Positions 1 to 12,721 of a stretch of DNA of 64,000 bases are shown piece by piece. The stretch spans positions 2,099,833 through 2,163,832 of the forward strand of contig NW_023503296.1 of assembly GCF_014529535.1 (NCBI RefSeq), read 5' to 3'. Position 1 is the stretch's first letter, and each line of letters opens with the position of its first letter. The notes beneath the pieces are model-generated. The model had not been told where the DNA came from, made no database searches, and saw nothing but the letters and a program-made list of their open reading frames with translations. The DNA comes from Bradysia coprophila. Taxonomy: Eukaryota > Arthropoda > Insecta > Diptera > Sciaridae. The translations under genes and the position numbers were made by a program.

Positions 1-656
1 TCATTGCCTATCAATCATTATTATATCGATGAGGTTATGCATTAATCGATATGGGATTTATATTCTTCGCAGTTTCGAAAACGCAACATTTATGTAAGCG
101 AATTTTGTTGGCAGGTTCTCAGCAGAAATTCGGAAATAGAACGACGTTTGTTGCTTTTACTCGATTAAATGCATTCCATTCGAGTATTGCGTTATTAGGT
201 ATGCTAAACGTTGACTAAATAACTGACTGACGAATGGTTTTAAAGGATTTAACGATGTGACTTAGAGTTTATTTTTAATTGACTTATCAACGTTGTTCAC
301 GTCCACGTGCAATGGCCAATGTGAATTGCATCACGGCCGATTGCCTGGCATTAGAAATATGAAAAATTCTTTCTTTCTTTTTAAATGGGCATCCGGTCTA
401 GACGATTTGACTTCAACGTTTCAATTTAGTTTTATCAAAATGCCCGAATGTAAAGCCGATAAAGAAAATAGAATGAAATTTATACAAAGTTTAAAGTTAA
501 AGCTCAGGTCTGGCCTATCTCAAGTATTTTTTCTGTATAAAATTCGACACGTTCACAGCTTACCTAGACCTACCCAATGACATAAGAACAATTTATGTCA
601 AGGTTAGAAAACTTCTGGTTCTGTGTTGTATTAACCCAACGCTCTTCTTACATTTG

Positions 657-877
657 CTTAGCCTGTAACTATTCAACAGGAGGTGGTGAGTCAAACAATA
701 ATTTCAAATGGGTAGAGCCCATTGTCTATACATTCGCTTTGCCTGTAACTAGACAGCAGGAGGTGACGAGTCCTGAGGTCAATAGAAACAGCGTCTTTGC
801 TTTAATTACGTTTCTTCACACGAAAAGTTTATGGGGATGAAGTTCTAAATACCTCCTGTTGAATAGTTACGGGTTAA
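657..877. repeat. Small inverted-repeat element (MITE-like)
   Basis: A roughly 27-bp sequence at 657-683, containing CTATTCAACAGGAGGT, recurs as its reverse complement at 851-877. A diverged direct copy of the left arm also sits at about 741-770. The layout, terminal inverted arms around about 170 bp without coding potential, fits a nonautonomous element. I could not define a target-site duplication. Confidence 0.5.
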
Positions 878-1782
878 GCGTTTGTTAAGATCAGTCCATA
901 CTCCATAGGCTTTTCAATAAGTTGAATCTGGGAACCTTTCTACCAATCCTTTTAGAAACGGCTAGTGAAACGCGGTATAATGATTCAACTTGTTCCAGTG
1001 TTTCGCCTAGTCTCAAACTTATGTGGTGCATAAGAGGGTTTTAGTTCAATCTCATCGGTTATGTTTTTACTTGCTTTTACTTACAATAACAGATGATTAT
1101 CCGTTTCAATAAGGTTTAATGACCTTTATTTTTCTTATTTTCCCAATTTTTTTATGACAGAGACAGACATGTGTTATTATGATATTTGCAGACATTTGTT
1201 AGTTTAGAACATTGTAAAAATATGAAATATTGAATTGGACGAATAAAGAGAATTATTCTAAGTTTTGAGCAAGAAAATTTTGAAGCTTTTCCGTTTAGAC
1301 TTCGTTTTGCGACGACACCGGAAAGAATCATATCCATGTCCTGTTCAGAGAACTCTCACAAATGGAACCAGATATGTATTGACAGATTAGTTAGTATCCT
1401 GAACGACTTTTTGTTTGCAAAATTTCGTAGTTCAGATCATTGACACCAGAAAATCACAAATTGTTCAATGATAAATGCTCGAAAAACGGAATGGTAATTA
1501 ATGCAAATTTTAACAAATAATACGAAAACATAATTCCTCCATCATCAAACCATATTATTTGCATGTAAGCGTTAACCTAGTATTTAGATTATATGGGTGT
1601 ATCAAACCATGATTTATAATAATAAAACGATTTCAAAGTATTTAAGTTCTAGACATTTATCTCAATGATTTATGTCATACGTGGTGTCTCGAATGAACTT
1701 TAAAAATTTAAATAGATTTTTTTCTTCATTTTTGTCCAATTACAAAGTTTTGTTCTGAACATTATTGAAGTCAGACGTCCGA

Positions 1783-1954
1783 AGTCCAAATTTTTATTTT
1801 GACGAGTGGGACGTTATGGCCCGACCGAAGGAGAGGGCTGCATTCCTACCCGTCAAAATAAAGATTTGGAACCTCGTACGTACAGTGCTTTACATGCTTC
1901 TGGTCGGTAGATGCGAAAAATGTATTCAAAAAATTACATTTACCGACCAGAAGC
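1783..1954. repeat. Two adjacent hairpins
   Basis: The sequence near 1783-1808 is inversely repeated at about 1848-1872. Just downstream, 1895-1912 (core TTCTGGTCGGTA) pairs with 1937-1954. The two hairpins are side by side. Fragments related to the first arm (with a TTTTGACGAGT core) recur near 13.68 kb, which suggests a dispersed repeat family rather than a functional RNA. Confidence 0.45.
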
Positions 1955-4723
1955 ACGTAAACACATTTTTATAGTGGTAGATGATATGATCATAACGTCA
2001 GTTAGTATAACATATAAGTACATTGATTAACAAGATTCTTAAGACAAGTTCTGACGGGATATGCGCAAACACATCAGACATGATTTGTATAAACAAAATT
2101 AACCTTAAATTTTCCAGCAAATGGAAGTCTATTTTAATGCAAAAAATTTCCATATCTTCGAAATATTCGGCTTAATAAATTGTCGCAGACAACCTGCGTA
2201 TGAATATATTTACTTTAAACTCGTCATTACTGTCTGGTTCAGACGTTAAACTTTTGCAAACATGAGCATGGAATTGCAAATCCGAGAACAGTTGTTAAAA
2301 CAATGGATATCAAGTCAATTTTCGAATATTTTGCACCTTTACTGATGTCTGATTATACGCCTGCACGATAATGTAAATCAAGTATATAAATAAAATGGTA
2401 AGAAACGTTTGGCGTTTAGCATGCGGATACACATGGTTATTAAAACGGAATTTCATATGACAAACCTATAATTATTGCATCATCTTCGATAACACGTACG
2501 CATACGATAACGCAGCTGCGTTCGCATCGTTTATTGTATTAACATGGCCTATATCCTCAATTCAATGCACACATCGATCGTAGCCCCACTATAGACAATG
2601 TTCTTCAGAGATGAACCAATTGTGTAAAAAATCGAATTTATCACTGAAAGTTAAGTAATCATCTGTTATCCTCAGAAACGACAAAAAAACGATACGTTCG
2701 AGCTAATGTGACCCAATATACACCAAAGTTCATGTTAAAACAAATGAAGTAAAAGATTTTCTGCGAATCTGTTGAAATACTATTGTTTAAGTCAAAGGAC
2801 GCAATTGATTCGATACTAGTGACCTTTAGATTTATTTTCTAAATATGGGCTGCCATTCCTTACGAGTCAAAAAAAAAACCTGTTAACCAATTTCAGCGTT
2901 GATCGGCAGCTTTAAGAGCATGATATGTACTTCAAAATGACATGACTGGTTGATATATCAGTTACGAAAGGTTGTAATAGCTTGACCTTAGCCCCTTGTT
3001 AACATTTGTTCATCGTATAAACATCCTGCATCCCGGTATCCTTGTATAAAGTTACTGATCGAGACAGAAAATGTTTCGTAGAGAAAGCTTAAAAAAAATC
3101 TCGCAATGTGATTATGCTCAAAATAGCGACCTTATTTCACCTGAAAGCTTATTGCAGCTCAGACGCTCTCTCTTCTCATCTATTAAAATATTTTTTTATA
3201 CATCCAGCAGTAATATTTGTCAACATGTACCCTTCTCGAGCTGCGTACACAACACATAAATAATACAAACTCTTTCGCAAATTATGAAAAATTTTATTTC
3301 TTATTGCTATGTAATATCTTCTCGGTAAAATTCTATCTTGTAATCACAATCAAGTTATACTTCTGCGTTTTAATCTAATATGCTCACCGCTCTCTATATT
3401 TACTACATTAAATTAGAAATGACCTAGAGCTCATGTTTACACGTGAAGTTTACGCATTTGTTCCGGAATATTCCGTCTAAGGTTTTCTGTGTATTCAACA
3501 ATTAATACACATTTTTACAAAACAATATCAATCGGTTGACATTGGCTGATCGTTCGACGACCTTGACTTATTTCGACATTTTAGCAAAAGGGAAGTCCCT
3601 GCAACTTTTCAGCATGATGTTCATAATTCACAAGTTGGATGGTAAGTACACGTATGAGCTTTTACTTAAGAAACTAGGAAACAAAACTGTCGCTAGTGAA
3701 ATAAAACTTGGTGTTGTTGTATCAATACCATCAATACCGTAAACTGCTGCAATCGTGACACTTTTAATAAATGTTTTCACTCGACGTATAATTTTAGTCT
3801 AAGCAAAAAAACTTGCTGTGAGGTGATAAATTCTATGTCAACTGTTGAATTGATTCATGGAAATAATTGACAACAAATGAGTTTGATGTTTGCAATACTG
3901 TGGAAATGTTTAGTGTTCCGACTAAAATTCATCATCATCAAAAAAATTTTAAATTTAACGGCCAATCAATGAACAGTAAATCTTGCTAAAACTTCTTTTA
4001 CCTGAAATTAATATTTCTAGGACAGTCGGAGACGTTCAATTCAATTTAAGTCTTTAGTTACAAACATTGTAGAAGAAATTACCTCCATTTTGGTTTTACA
4101 TTAGACTGTACGTAAAATAGGTGAGATTTTGGTGAACTGTTTCTACTTCAAAGATTTGCAATACGATTTGAAACCTTCAAATTGAAAGCGATGTGGAAAT
4201 CAGGCAACTAAAGCTCGGAGCAGGTTAGGTTTACCTTGAAAAACCTGAGCCTATGACCTGAATAGGAGTAATAAATTTGTTCTACAATGTTCTACTCGTT
4301 CGTCAAGCGATTCGCCACTGGTCAGCAGTGCGGTTTTGATTATTTGATTTTTACAAGTTGGCACTCATTCATTATACCCCCTGAAAGCCCTGCTTCCACC
4401 TACGTAATTAACACATATACTGAGTGAGCTAACCCCTATCTATTTATCTATGAGATCAGGTTTGTCTTTAAGAAATTACCTGACCTGAACTTTCAGGTTG
4501 AGCCAATTTTGCGATCGAGCTTTTATATGCAAATATTGCAATATCTTCTACAGTAACCTTACTTTCAAAATAGACCAAATTCACACAAAATGTGTGCACA
4601 CTCCGAGTGCGGAACCTCTTAGTGTCAATCTACCATTTCCAGAATTGATTGTTTTATTTTGCTGGGATTTGTGGGACAATTCTAAAGTTAAGCAAATGCC
4701 AACGGATTAAAGGTCAGGCGTAT

Positions 4724-5295
4724 TTAAGAGTCACTTTGCGAAATCTTCGACCAATTGAAATTCAAGGGGTCTCCGAATACAGCTTCTTTGGTATGGATGG
4801 ATTCGTTGGACTCTGCTGAGTCATTTGTAAAAGAATTTTTTTTCAAACACTTTCACTTTAGGTGTGGACCTTTGGGAAACCACTACACAATTTTTCTAAC
4901 GTGCGACCACTTAACCTTGACGATTTTTATAGGGTTCTAATCTAGGTACCAAGTGATGACATCCCATACCATTACTTTGCATCTTTGCATCAGGATCGTG
5001 CTGTCCTCCGGACCTCTTCGAAAATCGTCAATTTTTCGAGGTAAAAGTACTGCTGGAGCGACGCAGCTGAACTTTTTCGAACATATTGATACTGCTAAAT
5101 GTTGTCCTTGTTGAGGCTAGTATTTGACCATAATTCCACATTTATCCGATTAGTTGTAAGGAGAATATTGCCTAAATACACTTTTGCCCTACTCGGTGTA
5201 GTGCATTTTTCCCAAAGGTTCACACCTAAGGGCAAAGTGTTTGAAGAAAACAATTTCATATAAGCTGGTCGAAGATTTCGCAAAGTGACTCTTAA
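4724..5295. repeat. Long foldback palindrome, 572 bp
   Basis: The ends are near-perfect inverted copies: about 30 bp at 4724-4753 (core AGAGTCACTTTGCGAAATC) matches the reverse complement of 5266-5295. Complementarity continues inward with mismatches; for example, 4850-4885 pairs with about 5208-5243. It has no coding capacity and is best read as a foldback/MITE insertion. Confidence 0.7.
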
Positions 5296-6873
5296 GTCGC
5301 AAGTTCATAAATCATTCGGGCTAGGTCATAAAACTTTAAGTCATAAACGTGCACGTGCACGATGTAAATACAAAAGTACAGATTCCTATGAAAAAGTTAA
5401 TGAACTGACAATGACAAATAGGAGGGGGCCAATGCACTTTGCATCTTGTCGTGAACTTGTAAGTTGAAAATTAAAAGTTATCAAAAAGTTTATCTCTACG
5501 AAATGATGACATTTAAACACTATCATATATAAAGCATAATCGATATACGATTTTTGAGCATAGGTATCGACGATTTCTGGACCCATGTTTTGTAGGGTTC
5601 CATAGGGTCCATACCTTTACGCATTTAGTAATAACAATTACACTGACCTGATCAGACAGCCCAATTCTGGCATTATGTTTTCAACACACTCACTGTAACT
5701 CACTCTCAATTTTTGCAGCACTTTTCATTTAATATAAAATCGCGTCTCCTGTTATCTTTTTTGTGTTTACGAATTGTTCTTTCTCTGATTGATAAGACGC
5801 ACTCACAAATTTTTTATTTCCGCAGAACTTTACACTGTTTGATGCAAGCTACTGTTCACTATTATCACTGCATGTACTTCGGACCTTTTGCTCCTTTTAC
5901 CTATCGATGACACTATTTTGTTCAGAAACATTTAACTAATTGAATTTTCTTAAAAGACACACCACACAATGGTCACTTTCACTTGATGCGGAGTAAACAA
6001 TGATATGTCAATTTCCGATGTCACGACAGCTGAGATAAAAATGCGGTGTGTGCATCATGTTGACAGCGATTGACGAAAAATATGGCCGCTAGAATCCATC
6101 TCCAATAGAAATGTCATATTGCTTGCAATCCATCCAATCCATCTTTTTAGAGCGGCATTTGTTCAAATTTAGTTTTCTGTTGTAATGAAAGACGAAATTC
6201 GGAAACCAAAGTCTTTAATTACTTTAACCAACTTGATTAAATCAAGGCATGTTCGTCAACATAGGCGCTGGTGAGGACAATCCAATCAATCCAAAGGTAA
6301 AGTTTAAATATTTGAGCAGAAGTGACTGATTGAATGAACTATATACTTACAGTGTCGAAAGTCGTTGATTTCTCTTATTTTGGGAGCGACGTTGATTTGC
6401 ATTTGGTACAAAATAACGTTGTTACCGCGAATGGTTTTTTAAGGGAATTTCTGCAAATTTCGTTTTCAGGACTTTAAACGGCCTGTAAGATCGAAAGTCG
6501 GTCTTTTACCCTGCGTTTTCAGACAACCTTCCCATATACGCGTTTTTCGTACACCTGATAAGGAAAGTAAAAGTAAATTTCGCTACTGTAAATCAAGTGC
6601 TAACATCTGTTTGGAAATAACATTGAAGTTACACTTTCATTGCACCCTCCCCGTTCTTAGCGGTCGCATTTTAACAACGACGTTTTACATATCAGAAGAA
6701 TGTCTGTATGACCTCTCAACTCTAGTTGGAATGTCTGTGATTTTGGGAATAAGATTTCGCCAGCATTTATCAAAAAACCATCGATTTTACATTCCTATTG
6801 ATTTAATTAGTAGACAAACCAGAAACGCTTCTCTCAAAAAATTATTTTAATAAAAAAAAAAATCAAACGAATT

Positions 6874-9192
6874 TTAGTTGGTAAGAATTTCAGCCGCCTT
6901 AGCCTCAATTAAATTTTCCATCGATACAATTGATCCGATCCACGTATCAAGAGTTGTCGCCATGGCAGCTACTTGTTCTTTACTCAACACTCTTGGTTGA
7001 ACCTTTATGAAAAAAAAAATATTTTTTTAAAGAAAATTACTCGACGCAAACTAATGCAAACAGAGGACATACCCAAGTCATGTTAACCACACCAGCTACT
7101 TGATCGATCGCTCCCTTAACGAGTCCTTGTGCCAATGCTTTCATGATCAGTATTTCGACTTCCTTCAGCGGCAATTTCGTTTCTGTGGCAATCTCTTCAA
7201 ATTTGATGGATCGATGATCAGATGGTCGCTTGAAGGTCATCTAGAAATGTGAAGGTGGAAAAAGCCGTTGAGTAAAGTTCGGTTGATATCAAATTTCCAC
7301 TACGGATTCTACCTCCATTAAACAGAGCAACGAGATTTTCTGTCGCAGTTTAATTTCTTGAGTCGCCAGATCAGGTATACTTCCCCATTGTTGCTTCATC
7401 TTCTCGAATCTGAAACGTGATGACTTTGTAGCATTTCTTGAATCAATTATTAAATCTCCACAACGCCACTTACTTATTGATATCGCCCGAATTAAATGCT
7501 TTCAATAGTTCCACAATCCATTCGTTCTCTGTTCCATTCAGTGACTCCAAAATTGGGTGTGCCAACTAACAAATCAAATATTTACTCACTATGCAACACA
7601 TACGGGTCAATTGCATTATCATACCAGTTCGCCGATATTATAAATTCCATCGCCCAATAATGCTGCTAATCCCAAGAAGAATGCTTGCTGTGGCCATTCC
7701 TCCTTCGGATATTCGTCCAACGAACAGCCTAAGAACTGCAATCCGCATCGGTAGTAATCGCTATGCTGACCAACACGACGGTAGTAGTTCGATGCGAGCA
7801 AAAAATATTTTCCGTGCACGGGTGTCACATTTCCCGATTCTTCTAATACTTCTTTTAAGTCTTCAATGATTTTCTTTGTGGCTTCTAAGTCTTGAAGGTG
7901 TTCCAAATGGATTTGTCCTTGTAATACCTGTATGAGCAAGAGATTCACAATCAGTTCAGCATTGGATCGTTGTTCATCTTGTTCAATTCAAACAGGGGAC
8001 TACTTAGCATCACTGAAAGTCTAGAAGGATGCAAATTCGTGTAACGTGCTTTGAAACCACCGGCAATCAAGCAATGAAGTGATTAATAAAAGATCCATTT
8101 AATATGTTAGTGTATCACCCCTCTATTTGTATGGTTGTATCGGATACCAGTAAAGTTTCAGTAAACAATGGTAAATTGGTGACAGAGCAGCTATGTAATT
8201 TCATTAGACATTAGCAACGGATGAAGATCGGCTTTACATTGGTTCAATCGAAAATCTAATGTTTTGAGGAACTAATCTCATTATGAAGTAGGGTAATGAC
8301 GGTGTTTGCGTCAGACTGTCACCAAAACAAACAACATGCGAAAGTTCGGATTATAATTCCTACATAACAGATGAGTGACCTGACTAGAGTCTAATTGGAA
8401 CTAATTAGATGTGACATTATTTGCGCTACACTGGTCGCAATACTGTACAATTGCCCAGAAATGGGACCATTCACTGAATTTCAATGTGACTGGAAACACT
8501 AATTTAGGACATCAATCTGGCTCGACATTCCTTTCACTTCCGACCCGTCTCACGGCACATATCCTTAAAATACTCAGTCACCCAAATGTGTTCTCTATCA
8601 CTTGCATATAATAATGTTTGCTACTCACCCGACAAAACCAGACTGCCTCATCGCAAATTTTTACTTTTTCTTTGAGTTTTTCAAGGAACTCAACGGCTTC
8701 CTTTTTATCGCCGATAAAACTGACAATAACCGAAACAATCTCCACCAGGCCATACGGATTAATCCTAAACGACGGGATCAAGCCAACAATCAGAATTGGT
8801 AAAAAAAATTATGCCAATCGGCAATGTCACTTACTTAGTCTCAAACGACGAAATGAAATTGTGGTACAGCTGCACAAGACTGTCTTCGCTCTGAAGTGCG
8901 GGATGATTGACAAATGTAATCATTTTTATTGTTAACTCGTTCCATAGTCTGCGGATGGGAGAGAAGTTCATTAAATCGGGGTAAATAGGGAAAGGCATCA
9001 ATGGAACCAAAACAATGAGGGAAAGTGTGCGGCAAGAACATATTTTGTTTGTGGACAAATTTGCTATTTCCGATAATCGAATGCTTACTTGTCATTGTAC
9101 AACTCTTCGATTTGAGTCCATTCGGCTGCTAATTCCTTGTTATTTGTTTTCTTTTGTTCACTCAAATAGGTTAAAACAGTCGAAGACGCCAT
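6874..9192 (-). CDS. Rpn9: 26S proteasome non-ATPase regulatory subunit 13 (Rpn9)
   Basis: This is a scaffold subunit of the 19S lid of the 26S proteasome, acting in the cytosol and nucleus. Eight exons in phase: 9089-9192, 8835-8948, 8629-8764, 7625-7927, 7474-7565, 7313-7409, 7073-7240 and 6874-7002. They give 380 aa; the human protein has 376. The start ATG (9190-9192) opens MASSTVLTYLSEQKK. The middle exons carry family sequence such as LYHNFISSF, YYRCGLQFLGC and LLGDGIYNIGEL. The C-terminal PCI domain is represented by EIATETKLPLKEVEILIMKA and GLVKGAIDQV, with MTW-VQPRVL across the last junction. All introns are GT-AG. The gene appears intact. Family membership is clear from motif order and length; function is inferred by orthology. 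Confidence 0.95.
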
Positions 9193-9549
9193 GATCACTG
9201 ACAATGACTTTACAACAAAATTTGAGAATGACGAAAAGTTGCTTGACATGAGAAAGTAAGGTTAGGTGTTTATTTTGCGGTTTTATGTGGTACCATCTGC
9301 TGGTGGTGAAATGTAATTTTTGTTCGAAAATTTTTGATTGGCGCGTTGTTTGAATAGTTAAATGTTTTTGAATGTTCGATTCGTTTGGCTTGCACGTTAG
9401 TCGCATTAAGTTTACATTCCACTCAACAAAAAGTACTCCGTGAGAGAGCCGTGAGAGAGCGACCGTTTTTTCGTCTTTATGGTGGATTTTCATACAATAT
9501 CTCTGTAAATGCAGCTGTATGGAGTAACAAAATGTAATAGTCATTGCAA

Positions 9550-9728
9550 GGTAAGCCAGGCAGGAGCAGAGGACGAAAATACATTCAAAGGAGGGACCTA
9601 AATCGCTTTACAATCGATTACGTATTCGTTTCATGCATTTGTATTAGTAAGCGTGTTGCACCTAAATCAAAGGCCTACTTCTGCATTTAGGTCCCTCGTC
9701 AAATCAACAGCTCTTGCCTGGTTTAGTT
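9550..9728. repeat. Small inverted-repeat element
   Basis: The left end (GCCAGGCAGGAGC, about 9554-9566) is inversely repeated at about 9710-9722. An inner segment with GAGGGACCTAAAT (9591-9603) pairs with ATTTAGGTCCCTC at 9685-9697. It is noncoding and MITE-like. Confidence 0.5.
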
Positions 9729-10099
9729 TACTATGCCGTTGTCATAGAGTTTTACTTCTAAACAATTTCAATTCAATCATAACTGATTAGAAGAATCTTG
9801 AGGGTCTAATCGCTTTAAAGAATGCTTTCCTTCTTCCGTACCTGGCATGCCTAACAAAACACTAAACACAGATAAGGCTTGCTAGAAAAGCAAATCACTT
9901 AACAGAGTTGAAAAAAAGTCTTCCCTTGCCCAGTCTATTATCACGTAGAGTGAAAATGTTTAGTTTAGAGTGTAGAGAGTAGTTTGCGTATCTGTCTGTT
10001 GAAGTCTAACTTCGTTTAGGCTTCAACACTCGAAAAGTATAAAAATTTTTGTAGATTTTTTTTTCAAGAAATGAAGTGAAGTTGGCGAGGTAGAAAATT

Positions 10100-10441
10100 G
10101 CAAAGTATATAAACCCTGAAGGTAATGCAGACCCTCAGCGGATCAGAGAAATAACGGATCCAAACTTTCAGGTGAATTCATTTTCGTATGTTGTCTAACT
10201 TAGACTTGTGCAACATGACGGCCCTAAATCCTTCCAATTCACCACTAAATACAACTTGACGCAAACAAATTTTATATGTGTGCAACATAACGCCGCTAAA
10301 TCGTTCGAAATTCACCACTAGATGCAACTTGACGCAAACAAATTCAATAGTGTGCCACATGAAGGAGCTAAAATTCACCTGAAAGTTTGGATCCGTATGT
10401 AGCTGTGGACTTGCATTACCTTCAGTGTTTATATACTTTGG
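10100..10441. repeat. MITE with ~29-bp inverted ends and internal direct repeats
   Basis: The ends at about 10100-10129 and 10411-10441 are inverted copies with core AAGTATATAAAC and TGAAGGTAATGCA. Inside, a unit of about 72 bp (core ACAACTTGACGCAAACAAAT) is repeated directly at about 10206-10273 and 10277-10349, with a third, partial copy up to 10386. There is no coding potential. The TATATAAA in the terminus is part of the repeat and not good evidence for a promoter. Confidence 0.65.
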
Positions 10442-10727
10442 AAAATTGTGTGTGCTTATTTGGGAGCAGGACGTACTACTGCAAAAATCACACACGAATA
10501 TTTATCCCGATTTCAGTATTCATATTTTGAAATATTCATTCGATGCAGTCCAGGCCTTAGTGCCAGAAAAAATGGCTCTTTTCGCCAAAAATGTACTGCA
10601 AAAGTCGATTTTCGAAAAAGAAAATTTGTTCCACATTCATTCCCAAAATGTATTATAACTAAAAAGCTCGAAACACGTAGAGCAAGTGGATTGTTGATAC
10701 AAGTGACCAGACTAATGTTGCGTCTTG

Positions 10728-10836
10728 TTCACCAGTTGAACCACTCATACAAACACACTGTTTAAGCTGGCTGGTGGCTGCATATTCACATGCACGCGCG
10801 TGGTAGTTTGATTGTATGAGTGGACCAGCTGAAGCA
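10728..10836. repeat. Short inverted repeat
   Basis: The sequence around 10732-10754 (core CCACTCATACAA) is inversely repeated at about 10814-10835 (core TTGTATGAGTGG). The spacer is about 60 bp and includes a CACGCGCGTG run. It is probably a small MITE. Confidence 0.45.
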
Positions 10837-10895
10837 TACTAAGCCATAAATTCAACTAAATATTTCAAATTTGAGGCAGAGATTAGGATAAGTAC

Positions 10896-11055
10896 CAACG
10901 CACTTCAAGCAAAAGTGATACTCTAAATAGGGTACTGAAACTTGACAGTTCTCCATACAAAATTTTACACTGTTAAAAGAGTAGGGATAAAATTTCATAC
11001 AAAAGTACTCTATTTGGCAGCTGTCATAAATAGCACTTTTGCTTGAAGTGCGTTG
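10896..11055. mobile_element. MITE, 22-bp perfect TIRs with 7-bp target duplication
   Basis: This 160-bp element begins CAACGCACTTCAAGC and ends in the exact inverse; the 22-bp ends lie at 10896-10917 and 11034-11055. It is flanked by the direct repeat TAAGTAC at 10889-10895 and 11056-11062, which I read as the target-site duplication. It has no coding capacity. Diverged relatives lie at 28297-28460 and, as a half element, at about 43979-44078, so this is a dispersed family. Confidence 0.8.
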
Positions 11056-12721
11056 TAAGTACGGATAATGGTAAAGTAGCAACTGTTTTCATATTCTTTG
11101 GGTAAGTGTGGGAGATAAAGTGGAGACAGACTGCAGAAGCTTTTCAATTTTAATCTTTTGCAACAGTGTTATGTGTTAATTGGTTTCAATTAATTATAAT
11201 CTCACGTGTTTCCATTTTTATCTGCTACTTCAATGTAAAAATAATGTGAAGACGCAGGGTAAAACAACAAATTTTGAACAACTCATCTTTGATGACCACC
11301 CATAATTTTTTCGGTTGACGATATTTACTGTGCTTATATTACACTTGTGGAGATACTGCGTTAATGCTGGGTGTAGTTTTTTTTTCTTCTTTTTTTTATA
11401 TTTTTAGACTAAAAAAACCAAATTTAACGAATGTATTTATAACGGCTTTTTGTTTATCTTTTTTTATTGTATCGCAATATAATTGACGCGAAAACGTGTC
11501 ATGTTGTCAAATTTAATTGCGATAGAGAGACTTTCCCAGCCGCGAGTGTATCCAAAATGTTTGGCTCTAGTGCTGATTATTTTCTTTATTTATTTATTTC
11601 AATAAACTGACGTAAACCTGCCCCCACCAAAGTGACTTGAAGAGTTATGTTTAAAAATAATTGTTTCAATTGCGGCCAAAAATTTTTCACAACAAAATAT
11701 TTGTTCAAACAGTTTTGTTTATCAATCAGTGCAGATAAAACATTTTTGAACACAGATTGTAAGTATCATTTTACTGGTATAAACCATAATGATTCGTGTA
11801 GACATTTTTCTCGTTATTTTGTGTTTAGTTAATTGCAGTTATAAGAATTTAAAAACAAAATCCCAGATTCCCACTTTTATTTATAAACTTTGAATTTTGT
11901 TGTGATTTGTTACTCATCAAAGACACAGATGAGTAACAACCCTTCCTATACTTTATCAAATCAAATCAAATTTATAGGATAACATTACTGTAAGTTTGCA
12001 TCATGAGAAGGTTACATAAAATTAAAAAAAAAATTCTGGCAACAAGTCAAAAAGTGAAAAGTGCCTTCTATTAATAATACACAAAAAAAACATAATTTTA
12101 TCGAACGACTGACCACATTTTCTTTGGGATAATAAACACGAGAGTATGTGTATCTTGTGAGGAGTTAGAAAAATTTTGCGTTGTCACTGTTGATATTATT
12201 TTTAAAGTCAAAATTATTAATCCTCGTTCAAGTTGAAGGTTAAAGAAAGTGTTGAATTCCATATTTTTTATAGAAATAACGATCCCATTAAATATGGGAA
12301 TATGAGTATGTACGGTACTTGGTACGTACATTTTGATAGAATCGCGTTTTTCGTTATTATCGTAGCAAATATATATGCTAGGTAAAACGTTGTCCCTCCA
12401 TATGGGATATGGGATCCAAGCTACTTATGCAGTAACCGTTAACCCAGCCTACTAGCTGAGAAAACTATAAAATCTGTCAATTTAGAAATTCTGGTCCGGT
12501 TACTGGTATTTTGTTTTTGTCAGGTGGAAACAGTTGCTTAAGCGGTTTGTTTTTCTCAATCTACAATGATATACAGGCCTGAAGTGGCTGTGGCTGCACA
12601 ACAGTGTCTCGGTAGAGAAAGTTTTTAAAATTTAAATGCAATCACTTCTCCTTAACACAGTGCCGACAATTGTGGCTAGTCAGACCTCAGAAAAATTTAT
12701 TAGAATACTAGAACTGATACC

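Larger units (their letters stand above)
1..6873. other. Gene-poor stretch
   Basis: I see no convincing gene here. The open frames are short (under 100 codons), AT-driven, without recognisable motifs, and do not join across plausible splice sites. The stretch contains several inverted repeats listed separately (657-877, 1783-1954, 4724-5295). The part from about 5.7 to 6.85 kb lies downstream of the minus-strand Rpn9 gene and shows no clear AATAAA signal on the minus strand close to its stop codon. Confidence 0.5.

Noticed and set aside
9158-9544. 128-codon minus-strand frame
   Set aside because: No family motif, odd composition, overlaps the upstream end of Rpn9 and a MITE arm; no supporting splice context.
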